Of a stretch of DNA of 45,086 bases, positions 1 to 7,903 are shown one piece after another. Every line of letters starts with the position of its first letter. Position 1 is the stretch's first letter. A program made the translations under genes and the position numbers. This DNA comes from Paenibacillus plantiphilus (GTDB taxonomy: Bacteria; Bacillota; Bacilli; Paenibacillales; Paenibacillaceae), in contig NZ_CAKMMF010000039.1 in the NCBI RefSeq assembly GCF_927798095.1, positions 1 to 45,086 of the forward strand, in the 5' to 3' direction. The notes under the pieces were generated by a model. It saw only the letters and a program-made list of their open reading frames with translations, did no database searches and had not been told where the DNA came from.

Positions 1-248
1 CACTTGGAGCTGTCGCTGTAAGCAGGAATTTCCGCGTTACAACACAGAAAGAAGGGGCGAGATGCGCTGTAAGCCTGAAAAACCTTCTAACAGATGACGA
101 AGCGCCGAAAAACCACTTGGAGCTATCGCTGTAAGCAGGAATTTCCGCGTTACAACACGGAAAGAAGGGGCGAGATGCGCTGTAAGCCTGAAAAACCTTC
201 TAACAGATGACGAAGCGCCGAAAAACCACTTGGACTGTCGCTGTAAGC
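1..248 (+). repeat. 113-bp tandem repeat array, left end
   Basis: Units start at 1, 114 and 227, giving an exact 113-bp period; two complete copies are followed by about 22 bp of a third. The two full copies differ at only a few bases. Each unit carries the short words CGCTGTAAG and GCGCTGTAAGCC and an A-rich GAAAAACC segment. The array probably continues to the left of the window. Open frames crossing it are not credible genes. The same repeat family, in the opposite orientation, occurs at 44675-45086. Confidence 0.93.
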
Positions 249-553
249 CGAGGGTTGTGTGGAGCGAGCTGGTTTGCGTGTTTTGCAGGTTTGTTCGCCA
301 ATTTTCGACTGTCTTCGGGGAGCTGCGAATAGAATTTTTTCACAAGCCAGCTTCTTCCCGATAAAAAATGGAAAACCGATGCACTTGTTCCATCCCGCCA
401 GCATACATTATGAGACACGGAGCTCGATGGTATGCTCGCTTTGTTCGAGCGATCCAGCGGTTGGCTCCATACTATGTGGTTAGCGGAACGACGGGAAGCG
501 GTCGGCATCAATCCGATGTCGTGAAGTCCATCTCGTTACGTACAAGCTGCGGC
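249..553. other. Intergenic stretch, no gene recognised
   Basis: About 300 bases between the repeat array and the ribosome binding site of the next gene. Short open frames exist on both strands but none has a good ribosome binding site or a recognisable protein. I looked for T-box, purine and other common riboswitch signatures and saw none. A promoter for the gene at 568 is expected here, but I cannot point to one with confidence. Confidence 0.5.
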
Positions 554-567
554 GGGGAGATGAATGA

Positions 568-1062
568 GTGTCGTTCGAAATGGTAAACTGGCTGCAACGA
601 CGCGGAGTTTCGATTGCTAATATTGCGGATATTGTCTATTCGCTGCAAAGTCCTTACAATTCGAGCTTGACGCTTCAAGAGTGCGAGGACAGCGTGCATA
701 CCGTGCTGTCTAAACGTGAGGTTCAGTATGCGCTTTTCACAGGGATTGCGCTGGATGAGCTTGCGGAGCAGAAGCTGCTTCCAGAGCCGCTGCAATCGAT
801 TATGGAGGCGGACGAATCGCTGTATGGCGTTGATGAGACGCTTGCGCTTGGAATTACGAATGTATACGGGATGATCGGTCTTACAAGTTTTGGATATCTG
901 GATAAAATGAAACCAGGCATCATTCGCAGGCTCAACGAGAAGGGAAAGCATATTCATGTCTTTCTGGATGACCTCGTAGCGGGCGTTGCTGCTGCTGCTT
1001 CGGCGCGGATTGCCCATCAAGATCCGAAAGCTACTGTATATTTTATTCCTGAAATACCATAA
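568..1062 (+). CDS. pgpA: Phosphatidylglycerophosphatase A-like protein (YutG type)
   Basis: A 164-residue protein resembling the PgpA/YutG family (PF04608 type). The family includes phosphatases that convert phosphatidylglycerophosphate to phosphatidylglycerol; Gram-positive YutG members are less well studied. The N-terminal half is a helical region typical of this subgroup. The most recognisable stretch is DETLALGITNVYG (about residues 90-102), followed by a Gly-rich segment and FLDDLVAGVAAA near the C-terminus. The start is GTG 568, because GGGGAGA at 554-560 lies 7 bases upstream; ATG 580 is in frame but would lose four residues and has poorer spacing. The gene stands alone, preceded by intergenic DNA and followed by a hairpin at 1074-1096. 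The length is normal for the family. The family call is fairly sure, the exact substrate is inferred. Confidence 0.8.
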   Translation: MSFEMVNWLQRRGVSIANIADIVYSLQSPYNSSLTLQECEDSVHTVLSKREVQYALFTGIALDELAEQKLLPEPLQSIMEADESLYGVDETLALGITNVYGMIGLTSFGYLDKMKPGIIRRLNEKGKHIHVFLDDLVAGVAAAASARIAHQDPKATVYFIPEIP

Positions 1063-1073
1063 AATAAAAAATG

Positions 1074-1099
1074 AATAGCGAGTGCCGGACGCTATTTTC
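1074..1099 (+). terminator. Possible Rho-independent terminator after pgpA
   Basis: AATAGCG (1074-1080) pairs with CGCTATT (1090-1096) around a 9-base loop and runs into a short T tract. The stem is only 7 bp, so this is a weak terminator candidate. Confidence 0.45.
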
Positions 1100-1240
1100 G
1101 CTCATGCGCCGTTGCGGTGAAAAGATGATTTATGCTATCATTATGACATTATATGCCCTGAAAGCTTGGATTCATGAAGTGGGGGGCCTTCACGCTATTA
1201 CGCACGGATAAAGTTTCAATATGCTCAGGAGGTTCCTTTC

Positions 1241-1435
1241 ATGTGGACGGTTATCTATATCGCGCCGACAGAAAAAATTGCGGAGAGCATCAAAAACCGA
1301 CTGACGCAGGAAGGGTTTCTCGTTAAGATCAGACCGATAAATGTTTCCAAGCAACAATACGAAATATTGGTCCCTTCCGGCGAGCTGGATGAAGTGCAGG
1401 AAGTGCTGAACAACATTTTGAATTCGCAGAGGTAG
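1241..1435 (+). CDS. Small conserved protein upstream of accD (DUF2007-like)
   Basis: A 64-residue protein of unknown function. The pattern of an N-terminal beta strand (MWTVIYIAP), an amphipathic helix ([11 protein letters not shown]), further strands and a C-terminal helix ([11 protein letters not shown]) suggests a small ferredoxin-like fold of the DUF2007 kind (putative signal-transducing or regulatory domain); this is inference from pattern. I recall similar short proteins in front of accD in related genomes being labelled glutamate decarboxylase, but the protein is far too short to be that enzyme. AGGAGG-like TCAGGAGG sits about 9 bases before the ATG. Only 37 bases separate its stop from accD, so it is probably the first gene of the accDA transcript. 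No cysteines or catalytic motif are present. Confidence 0.7.
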   Translation: MWTVIYIAPTEKIAESIKNRLTQEGFLVKIRPINVSKQQYEILVPSGELDEVQEVLNNILNSQR

Positions 1436-1472
1436 CGTTTTTAACTACTGCGCTGCTAAAGAGGTGTCTCTT

Positions 1473-2351
1473 GTGTTCAAGGACTTATTTCATAAAAGAA
1501 AATATGCAACCATACCTTCCGGTTCCGGTCAAGCACGAACAAAGCCGGATATCCCGGAAGGTCTGATGTCCAAATGTCCCAAATGCGGGAACATTCAATT
1601 CAGCAAGGAAGTTGAGAAGAATCTCAAGGTATGCCTTGGCTGTGGTCATCATTTCCGGCTGAATGCCTGGGAACGGATCAACATGGTGCTGGATGAAGGA
1701 ACGATGGTCGAATATGATGCTGAGCTGGAATCGGAAGATCCGCTCGGTTTTCCCGGCTATGCCAAAAAGCTGGATGCGCAGAAGGAAAGCTCCGGCTTGC
1801 GCGATTCCGTGGTGACTGGTGAAGGACTTATTGGCGGCTTCCCTGTGGTCGTTGCTGTTATGAGCTTCGACTTTTTTGCGGGGAGCATGGGTTCGGTTGT
1901 GGGCGAGAAAATAACGCGCGCAATCGAACAAGCCCATGAGAAGGGGCTGCCGATTATTATTTTCTCCACCTCAGGCGGGGCGCGTATGCAGGAGAGCATC
2001 CTCAGCCTGATGCAGATGGCGAAGACCAGCGCTGCGCTGGCGAAGTTTCAGGGTGATGGCGGACTGTACATTTCGGTTCTGACTGATCCTACTACAGGCG
2101 GAGTGACGGCCAGCTTTGCCACGCTTGGCGATTTCAATCTGGCCGAGCCTGGCGCGCTGATCGGCTTCGCAGGCCGTGTCGTTATCGAGCAGACGATTCG
2201 TCAGAAGCTGCCCGATAATTTTCAGACTGCAGAATTTAATCTTCAGCATGGACAGCTGGATAAAGTCGTACATCGCAAGGATTTGAAATCCTTGCTTACC
2301 AAGCTGCTTGATATGCATTCGGTAAAGGGGGACATCGCCCATGGCGGGTGA
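1473..2351 (+). CDS. accD: Acetyl-CoA carboxylase carboxyltransferase subunit beta
   Basis: Beta subunit of the carboxyltransferase half of acetyl-CoA carboxylase, which makes malonyl-CoA for fatty acid synthesis with AccA, biotinylated AccB and AccC. The 292-residue protein starts MFKDLF and has a four-cysteine zinc finger (Cys35, 38, 54, 57) followed by the crotonase-like carboxyltransferase fold with [11 protein letters not shown] and the acyl-CoA site region [14 protein letters not shown] chose GTG 1473 because AGAGGTG (1460-1466) is 6 bases upstream and the resulting N-terminus matches the family; the in-frame GTG at 1464 lies inside that ribosome binding site. The stop overlaps the start of accA by 11 bases, so the two are translationally coupled, as expected for subunits needed in equal amounts. 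Confidence 0.96.
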   Translation: MFKDLFHKRKYATIPSGSGQARTKPDIPEGLMSKCPKCGNIQFSKEVEKNLKVCLGCGHHFRLNAWERINMVLDEGTMVEYDAELESEDPLGFPGYAKKLDAQKESSGLRDSVVTGEGLIGGFPVVVAVMSFDFFAGSMGSVVGEKITRAIEQAHEKGLPIIIFSTSGGARMQESILSLMQMAKTSAALAKFQGDGGLYISVLTDPTTGGVTASFATLGDFNLAEPGALIGFAGRVVIEQTIRQKLPDNFQTAEFNLQHGQLDKVVHRKDLKSLLTKLLDMHSVKGDIAHGG

Positions 2352-3354
2352 GCTGCCGTTCGAGAAGCCGCTTAGCGACCTACGTTTAAAGATTGATGAG
2401 TTGAAGAAGCTTGGCCAGGAGTCAGGCATAGATTTCACGGATGAAATATCTCGTCTTGAGCAAAGATGCAATCAGCTGCAGGAAGAGCTGTACAATGAAT
2501 TGTCGCCTGCCCAGAAGATGCATCTGGCCCGCCATCATGGAAGGCCTACTTCGCTGGATTACATAGGGGCGATATTTACAGATTTTATTGAGCTACATGG
2601 AGATCGTCTGTTTGCAGACGATCTTGCGATTGTTGGCGGTTTGGCCAAGCTGAATGGCGTGCCGGTAACCGTTATCGGTCATCAGCGCGGCAAGGATACG
2701 AAGGACAACATTGCCCGCTTCTTCGGAAGCCCGCATCCCGAAGGATTCCGCAAGGCGCTGCGGCTTATGCAGCAAGCGCATAAATTCGGCCGTCCAATCG
2801 TGACGTTCATCGACACGAAGGGCGCATATCCCGGCAATACGGCCGAGGAACGGGGCCAGTCCGAGGCGATTGCCCGCAATCTGCGCGAAATGGCCGTTTT
2901 TGGAGTGCCTATCATCTGCGTCGTTATTGGCGAAGGCGGCAGCGGCGGGGCGTTGGCGCTTGGCGTAGGCAACCGTGTTCTCATGCTTGAGAATGCGATC
3001 TATTCCGTTATTTCGCCCAATGGCGCGGCATCGATTCTTTGGAAGGATGCATCACGGGCAGATGAAGCGGCTGCTGTAATGAGAATTACCGCGCATGACA
3101 TGGTTGATTTCGGCATCGTCGAAGAGATCATTAGTGAGCCGCAGGGCGGCGCGCATCGTGATCTGGCGGAGCAATCGGAGACGATCAAGGAAGCGATATG
3201 GCGTCATTTGCAGGAATTATCCACTTTTACACCGGAGCAGCTCATTACGGATCGTTACGATAAGTTCCGCCGTATTGGGAAGTTTCGTGAACCAGAGCCT
3301 AAGGTCGAGGAACAGGCAGTAGTTGCGGAGCCTGCTGAATCGGCCCAAGTGTAA
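2341..3354 (+). CDS. accA: Acetyl-CoA carboxylase carboxyltransferase subunit alpha
   Basis: Alpha subunit of the acetyl-CoA carboxylase carboxyltransferase, partner of AccD. The 337-residue protein begins with an N-terminal helical segment ([13 protein letters not shown]) and then the carboxyltransferase domain. Clear family stretches are [29 protein letters not shown], and the glycine-rich [14 protein letters not shown] that forms the oxyanion region. It is slightly longer than Bacillus AccA (about 325 residues) owing to an acidic, Ala/Val/Glu-rich tail after residue about 315, probably disordered. The ATG overlaps the end of accD. In Bacillus pfkA follows directly; here the next gene is pyk, 89 bases downstream, and pfkA lies at 43220. 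Confidence 0.96.
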   Translation: MAGELPFEKPLSDLRLKIDELKKLGQESGIDFTDEISRLEQRCNQLQEELYNELSPAQKMHLARHHGRPTSLDYIGAIFTDFIELHGDRLFADDLAIVGGLAKLNGVPVTVIGHQRGKDTKDNIARFFGSPHPEGFRKALRLMQQAHKFGRPIVTFIDTKGAYPGNTAEERGQSEAIARNLREMAVFGVPIICVVIGEGGSGGALALGVGNRVLMLENAIYSVISPNGAASILWKDASRADEAAAVMRITAHDMVDFGIVEEIISEPQGGAHRDLAEQSETIKEAIWRHLQELSTFTPEQLITDRYDKFRRIGKFREPEPKVEEQAVVAEPAESAQV

Positions 3355-3443
3355 GCAATCTGGTATATACTGTACAAGCTTCATTGAATCATGTAATTCT
3401 AATTCAGACATGCTATGCATCTAACGGAGGATGGAAACTACCC

Positions 3444-5198
3444 ATGCGCAAAACAAAGATTGTATGTACAATTGGTCCTTCCAGTGAGTCACTGGAAAAC
3501 ACGAAGAAATTGATTAACGCAGGTATGAACGTAGCACGGCTCAACTTCTCCCACGGTGATTTTGAGGAGCACGGCAATCGCATTATCAACATCCGGCAAG
3601 CTTGTCAGGAGCTCGGCACGACAGTAGCGATTCTGCTGGATACGAAAGGTCCGGAAATTCGTCTGGGCAAATTGAAGGAAGAGCCGATTGAGCTGAACCA
3701 AGGCGATACGATTACACTGACTACGGAAGAAATTCTTGGCGACCGCAATCGTATTCCGGTTACCTATGCCAATTTGCCGGCCGATGTCAGCGTTGGCTCC
3801 ACGATTCTGATCGATGATGGCTTGATCGGTCTGACGGTTGAAGAAGTGAAGGGTACGGAAATCCTTTGCCGTATCGTGAACTCGGGTCCTATTAAGAGCA
3901 AGAAGGGCGTTAACGCGCCAGGCGTTAATATTTCGCTTCCAGGCATTACAGAGAAGGATGCCAACGATATTATTTTTGGTATCGAGCAAGGCGTTGATTT
4001 CATCGCTGCATCGTTCGTCCGCAAAGCGAGCGACGTGCTTGAAATTCGTGAGCTGCTGGAGCGCCATAACGGCAGCCATATCCAAATCATTTCCAAAATC
4101 GAGAACCAGCAGGGCGTCGACAACCTGGATGAAATTCTAGAGGTTTCCGATGGCTTGATGGTTGCGCGTGGTGATCTCGGCGTGGAAATTCCCGCTGAAG
4201 AGGTTCCTCTCGTACAGAAGCAAATGATTCAGAAGTGCAACCGTGCCGGCAAACCTGTCATTACGGCGACACAAATGCTGGATTCCATGCAGCGCAATCC
4301 GCGTCCGACTCGTGCTGAGGCGAGCGACGTTGCGAACGCGATTTTTGACGGAACGGATGCGATCATGCTGTCGGGCGAAACGGCTGCGGGCAAATATCCG
4401 GTAGAATCGGTTCAAACGATGTCCCGTATCGCGGTACGTGCGGAGTCGGCTTTAGAATATCGTGAGATTTTTACAAGACAAGCCAATGCACAGCAAACGA
4501 CAGTTACAGAAGCAATCAGCCAAGCTGTTGCTAATTCTGCGCTTGATCTGAGTGCGAAGGCGATTATTACGTCCACTGAGAGCGGTTATACGGCACGGAT
4601 GATCTCCAAGTACCGTCCGAAGTCACCGATCGTAGCTGTAACGCCTGTTGAGCAAGTGATGCGCCGCATGGCTCTGATCTGGGGCGTTATTCCTGTTAAA
4701 GGAACACCAGCTAACACGACTGACGAAATGTTCGACATCGCAGTTCGCGGCGGCATCGATTCCGGTCTAGTCAAGCTTGGCGATACCGTTATCATTACTG
4801 CCGGCGTACCAGTAGGTCGTTCGGGCTCGACGAATTTGATCAAAATCCATACCGTTGGCGAGCTGCTTGCCAAAGGACAAGGCATTGGCGGACAAAGCGC
4901 AACAGGCAAAATCGTCATCGCCCGCACGCCTGAGGAAGCGATCGCCAAAACAACGGAAGGCTCGATCCTCGTTACAGTATCGACCGACAAAGAATATATG
5001 CCTGCGATTAACAAAGCGGCAGCAGTTATTACAGAGCAAGGCGGCGTTACAAGCCATGCGGCAATCGTTGCGCTGAACCTGGGTATTCCAGTTATTCTAG
5101 GCGTCAAGGATGCTTCACAGGTTTTGCGTGATGGCATGGAAGTAACGGTATATGCTGAAGTAGGCATTATCTACTCCGGACAAGCAAAAGTACTGTAG
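3444..5198 (+). CDS. pyk: Pyruvate kinase with C-terminal PEP-utiliser domain
   Basis: Transfers phosphate from phosphoenolpyruvate to ADP at the last step of glycolysis. The 584-residue protein starts [14 protein letters not shown], the canonical N-terminus. The catalytic TIM barrel shows [18 protein letters not shown] with the catalytic lysine, [12 protein letters not shown] and ATQMLDSM; the beta-barrel B domain is inserted at about residues 70-170. After the regulatory C domain comes an extra domain with [19 protein letters not shown], the phosphohistidine-type PEP-utiliser fold found in Bacillus-type pyruvate kinases; its His is present. I place the start at ATG 3444 although the frame is open upstream to ATG 3384; the upstream 20 residues do not look like Pyk and ACGGAGG at 3424-3430 serves 3444, with a slightly long spacer. 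A strong terminator follows at 5237. Confidence 0.96.
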   Translation: MRKTKIVCTIGPSSESLENTKKLINAGMNVARLNFSHGDFEEHGNRIINIRQACQELGTTVAILLDTKGPEIRLGKLKEEPIELNQGDTITLTTEEILGDRNRIPVTYANLPADVSVGSTILIDDGLIGLTVEEVKGTEILCRIVNSGPIKSKKGVNAPGVNISLPGITEKDANDIIFGIEQGVDFIAASFVRKASDVLEIRELLERHNGSHIQIISKIENQQGVDNLDEILEVSDGLMVARGDLGVEIPAEEVPLVQKQMIQKCNRAGKPVITATQMLDSMQRNPRPTRAEASDVANAIFDGTDAIMLSGETAAGKYPVESVQTMSRIAVRAESALEYREIFTRQANAQQTTVTEAISQAVANSALDLSAKAIITSTESGYTARMISKYRPKSPIVAVTPVEQVMRRMALIWGVIPVKGTPANTTDEMFDIAVRGGIDSGLVKLGDTVIITAGVPVGRSGSTNLIKIHTVGELLAKGQGIGGQSATGKIVIARTPEEAIAKTTEGSILVTVSTDKEYMPAINKAAAVITEQGGVTSHAAIVALNLGIPVILGVKDASQVLRDGMEVTVYAEVGIIYSGQAKVL

Positions 5199-5236
5199 AA
5201 ACTGCTCATTCGAGGGCTTTCATAGCGAACAAACAC

Positions 5237-5277
5237 AACAAGAGCGATGGTGCGCGGCACCGTCGCTCTTGTTCTAC
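5237..5277 (+). terminator. Rho-independent terminator after pyk
   Basis: A 17-bp stem (5237-5253 with 5257-5273, one T-G wobble) closes on a GCG loop and ends in a short T-rich tail. It ends the acc-pyk unit. Confidence 0.85.
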
Positions 5278-5329
5278 ATCGATATGAGGAATGTGAACAG
5301 GATGACAATGGAGCAGGAGGACGTGTCAG

Positions 5330-5839
5330 GTGACAGAATCGGGAAGAGCAACGGAGGAGACCTATTGGCACTTGCATCCGTTAAGAGTACGATATCAGGA
5401 AACGGATCAGATGGCCGTTGTTTTTCATGCTAACTATGTGAACTGGTTTGAGATCGGCCGAACGGAGCTTGTCAGGCATTTAGGCATGCCATATGGAGAG
5501 ATTGAGAAGCGTGGCTTGCTGCTGCCGGTAGTAGATTTGGCTTGCAAATACATATTGCCTGCCCGTTATGATGACCGAATCATCGTGTGTACGTCAGTTG
5601 AGAAGTATTCGACCGTACGTATTGCGTTTCGTTCAGAGGTCAGACGTGTTGCTGATGATGAAACCGTTCCTGTGGAATGGAAGGGCGATGAACCGCCAGG
5701 CGAGCTTCTGGTGAAGGGTGGGACGCAGCATGTGTGGGTCGATGCCAACTGGAGGCCCCAGCGGCTGGACAAAGTGCTGCCGGAGCTGTATGACATCATT
5801 CAATTGGTAGCAGGCGGTAACGAGAAAGGAGGCTCATAA
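5330..5839 (+). CDS. Acyl-CoA thioesterase, 4-hydroxybenzoyl-CoA thioesterase (YbgC/FadM) type
   Basis: Single-domain hotdog-fold thioesterase of 169 residues, expected to hydrolyse acyl-CoA thioesters in the cytoplasm; the substrate cannot be read from sequence. The signature is RYQETDQMAVVFHANYVNWF at about residues 21-40, where Asp26 matches the catalytic aspartate of YbgC-type enzymes, followed by EIGRTELVRHLG on the hotdog helix. A 15-20 residue acidic insertion (around DDETVPVEWKGDEPPGE) breaks the usual beta hairpin. The start is GTG 5330, with GGAGG at 5316-5320 nine bases upstream; ATG 5308 and GTG 5323 are out of frame. Its stop is one base before the fxsA start, so the two genes are co-translated. 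Confidence 0.85.
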   Translation: MTESGRATEETYWHLHPLRVRYQETDQMAVVFHANYVNWFEIGRTELVRHLGMPYGEIEKRGLLLPVVDLACKYILPARYDDRIIVCTSVEKYSTVRIAFRSEVRRVADDETVPVEWKGDEPPGELLVKGGTQHVWVDANWRPQRLDKVLPELYDIIQLVAGGNEKGGS

Positions 5840-5840
5840 T

Positions 5841-6230
5841 ATGCTAAAGTGGGTTATTGCAGCTATTATCATTATACCCGCTATCGAAATATGGGGGATC
5901 ATACAGATGAGTCAGCTTATCGGGGGCTGGGCGACATTCGGTCTGATCCTGCTGACTGGCTTCGCCGGCGCGAATGCTGCGAGAGTAGAAGGCCGCAAAG
6001 CGCTTATAGACGTTCAGAAGCAGCTGCAGCAGGGGCAGCCTCCCGGACATGCAATGCTTAACGGACTATGCATCCTGATCGGCGGCTTGCTGCTGCTGGC
6101 TCCTGGCTTCTTCACGGATATCATTGGACTAACGCTTCTGCTCCCCATAACCAGACCGCTATACCGCCTGGTCATCCTGCGCTGGTTAGAGAAGAAGCTT
6201 CGCAACGGCACATTTATGATCAAAAGATAG
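5841..6230 (+). CDS. fxsA: FxsA family membrane protein
   Basis: A 129-residue integral membrane protein of the FxsA family (PF04186 type). In E. coli overproduced FxsA relieves F-plasmid exclusion of phage T7; its normal role is not settled. Hydrophobic segments lie at about residues 3-20, 27-48 and 73-100, and the typical family phrase LLLLAPGFFTDIIGL-LLLP is present, with a basic C-terminus. AAAGGAGG just upstream gives a good start at ATG 5841, one base after the thioesterase stop. In Bacillus subtilis fxsA also lies next to pyk and ytvI, so this is conserved order. The 3' end runs into a MITE-like element 9 bases downstream, which supplies its terminator. Confidence 0.9.
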   Translation: MLKWVIAAIIIIPAIEIWGIIQMSQLIGGWATFGLILLTGFAGANAARVEGRKALIDVQKQLQQGQPPGHAMLNGLCILIGGLLLLAPGFFTDIIGLTLLLPITRPLYRLVILRWLEKKLRNGTFMIKR

Positions 6231-6239
6231 CAGCATCAC

Positions 6240-6415
6240 GGGGCTGTCCGAAAAGTCCAATCCAATGAGTCAGTCCCAAATGCTGTGAAAAGTGAAAAGA
6301 TGCCTCCAAAACCACTATTAAGGCTATTAAAGTGGGGATGGAGGCATCTTTTTCTCCTATATGGGGGAAGGGAATAGGGACTCTGAAATCATGTAATGAC
6401 TTTCCAGACAGCCCC
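6240..6415. mobile_element. MITE-like element, 176 bp, with 18-bp terminal inverted repeats
   Basis: The left end GGGGCTGTCCGAAAAGTC (6240-6257) and the reverse complement of the right end (6398-6415) agree at 16 of 18 bases. The GGGGCTGTC tip resembles ends of transposons known in Firmicutes, but I cannot name the parent family safely. No transposase reading frame is present. The immediate flanks show no obvious target duplication, so the insertion may be old. The interior holds a 14-bp perfect hairpin with T tract. A minus-strand frame of 65 codons runs across the element and is judged spurious. Confidence 0.75.
6295..6356. terminator. Bidirectional terminator hairpin inside the MITE
   Basis: Bases 6295-6308 (AAAAGATGCCTCCA) pair perfectly with 6339-6352, and an inner CCACT/AGTGG pair extends the stem. 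T runs follow on both strands. It lies between fxsA (plus) and the minus-strand gene at 6436, so it can stop transcripts from both sides. Confidence 0.8.
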
Positions 6416-6435
6416 ATATTATCGTTTTGAACAAA

Positions 6436-7683
6436 TTATCGTTTCCAGGATGATCCATCGGAAAATTTGACAGCTGTTATTTTCACATGCTTAACCTGTG
6501 TTGCTAGGTCATATAGATTTAATGTCCACGTGTCAGTCTGATATTCGCCTGAAAGAATCCTGTTGTTTTGCGAGATTCCTTCAAACAAATTGCTTTTGCT
6601 TAACCATCTATTAACGGGTCGATCAAAGTCGTCATAGCATTTAACAGACATCTCATAGGCGATGATGGTCTTGGTGCCCAAGTTTTTGATGGTCAGATTG
6701 ACCTTGGGTATGCCAATAGAATTATAAGTAATGGTTACGCCATCCACCTTTAACGGCATGTTTTTATTTGCTGCCAGCTCTTTTTTCAACTTTGCTGCTG
6801 CAGCGGCTTTATCTGCTTTTTCCTTTGCTTTTGCTTTTAATTTTGCTGCTGCTTCCGCATCTTTTTCTGCTTTTTCTTTTGCTTTTAACGCGTCCTCTTC
6901 TGCTTTTAATAGTGCATTTATTTTATTCAGATACTCTTTAGAATGATAATAGTTTCTTACTTTCTCATAATTTATGTTTGTAGTAATGTTGTCTTGGTAA
7001 TCCTTAAGATTTTTTATTGCACTTCCGATATAGATAAAGTCAAAACGAGTTGTTTTGCCAACAATACTATTGGTAATTTTATGAGTACTCCCCGATTTGA
7101 AACCAATGATGTTGGACAAGAAATTATATTCATGTACTTTTTTTTCAGTGGTGTCATAGTAAAAATCTACAATTTCCAGTTGAAGCATATCACTCTTCGA
7201 TAAATTGCGAACAAAGTTGCCGGAAATTAATATCGGCAAACTATTTTCATACATCGTACTGTTCTTCGTGTTCCAAATGGATATCGAATGATCGCTTTCT
7301 ATTGTAACCATAGCGCCCAAGCTTTCAGAGATAAGGCGAAGTGGCACCATCGTCGTACCATTAACAATCTTCGCTGGTTCACCCAGTATAACGGTTACTC
7401 CGTTAATACTTGCGATTTTGCTATTCAGTTTTAAAGTTATAACGAGCCCTTGCTTCTTTCCTTTTATAAGTTTGCTTGCTTTGTCAAACTCCAAAGTTAA
7501 GCCCATCTTGCTAAAGATTGGAGCAGCGGGAACTAATGTTGTTCCGTTCATTACGATTGGAGATTGTGACAGAGCCAATTTTTCCCCATCAACAAATACT
7601 GAAAGGTTTGGTTTTGCGCTGACTACATTTGTCAATGAAATCAAAAGTAAAAAGCAAAGCAGGAGTACAATCTTGTTTTTCAT
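6436..7683 (-). CDS. Secreted protein with copper amine oxidase-like stalk domain
   Basis: A 415-residue exported protein. Residues 1-24 form a signal peptide ending VVSA before KPNL. Two repeats of the stalk domain (also called copper amine oxidase N-terminal domain; no enzyme activity implied) follow, seen as IVMNGTTLVPAAPIF and KIVNGTTMVPLRLISESLGA. A middle region of unknown fold leads to a Lys/Ala/Glu-rich coiled coil of about 50 residues, then a C-terminal beta-rich domain containing KVNLTIKNLGTKTI and VKFSDGSSW that resembles DUF5780. I prefer the second ATG (complement of 7683) because GGAAGG lies 8 bases before it; the first ATG at 7701 has no usable site. The gene is clearly more AT-rich than its neighbours, suggesting later acquisition. 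Function unknown; cell-wall association is likely. Confidence 0.8.
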   Translation of the reverse strand: MKNKIVLLLCFLLLISLTNVVSAKPNLSVFVDGEKLALSQSPIVMNGTTLVPAAPIFSKMGLTLEFDKASKLIKGKKQGLVITLKLNSKIASINGVTVILGEPAKIVNGTTMVPLRLISESLGAMVTIESDHSISIWNTKNSTMYENSLPILISGNFVRNLSKSDMLQLEIVDFYYDTTEKKVHEYNFLSNIIGFKSGSTHKITNSIVGKTTRFDFIYIGSAIKNLKDYQDNITTNINYEKVRNYYHSKEYLNKINALLKAEEDALKAKEKAEKDAEAAAKLKAKAKEKADKAAAAAKLKKELAANKNMPLKVDGVTITYNSIGIPKVNLTIKNLGTKTIIAYEMSVKCYDDFDRPVNRWLSKSNLFEGISQNNRILSGEYQTDTWTLNLYDLATQVKHVKITAVKFSDGSSWKR

Positions 7684-7733
7684 TTGTGTTTTCCTTCCCA
7701 TTCCTTAAATATAATATAGTTCTATGAACCTAC

Positions 7734-7739
7734 ATTATA
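7734..7739 (-). promoter_or_regulatory. Candidate -10 box for the stalk-domain gene
   Basis: The minus strand reads TATAAT here, about 50 bases upstream of the chosen start, in very AT-rich DNA. No good -35 box at 16-18 bases was found, so the promoter is only tentative. Confidence 0.35.
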
Positions 7740-7779
7740 TTAGCATGGAATATAATTACATTACAATAAATGTACAGAG

Positions 7780-7820
7780 TTAATAATAAAAATAAAGCCA
7801 CCTGATAGAGTGACTTTATT
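7780..7820 (-). terminator. Rho-independent terminator after ytvI
   Basis: On the minus strand AATAAAGTCAC (from 7820) pairs with GTGGCTTTATT (to 7791), one U-G wobble, and is followed by a T-rich tail at 7780-7790. It closes ytvI, whose stop is 83 bases upstream. Confidence 0.75.
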
Positions 7821-7903
7821 ATTGCATTCCTATTTCATTCGAAAGAGAGTGTTCTTCCCAGGTACTTAGGGGGACTCCCACGACGATTAGGAGGGATCTC
7901 CGG

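Noticed and set aside
150..511. Open frames over the left repeats and the following gap
   Set aside because: They overlap each other on both strands, lack ribosome binding sites and include tandem repeat DNA.
1100..1240. FapR operator upstream of the accDA unit
   Set aside because: No sequence close to the TTAGTACCTGATACTAA type dyad was found.
3384..3443. Upstream ATG giving a 604-residue pyruvate kinase
   Set aside because: The extra 20 residues are unlike the family and the ribosome binding site fits ATG 3444, whose [12 protein letters not shown] is canonical.
6220..6417. 65-codon minus-strand frame across the MITE
   Set aside because: It spans the element's inverted ends and terminator hairpin and has no ribosome binding site.
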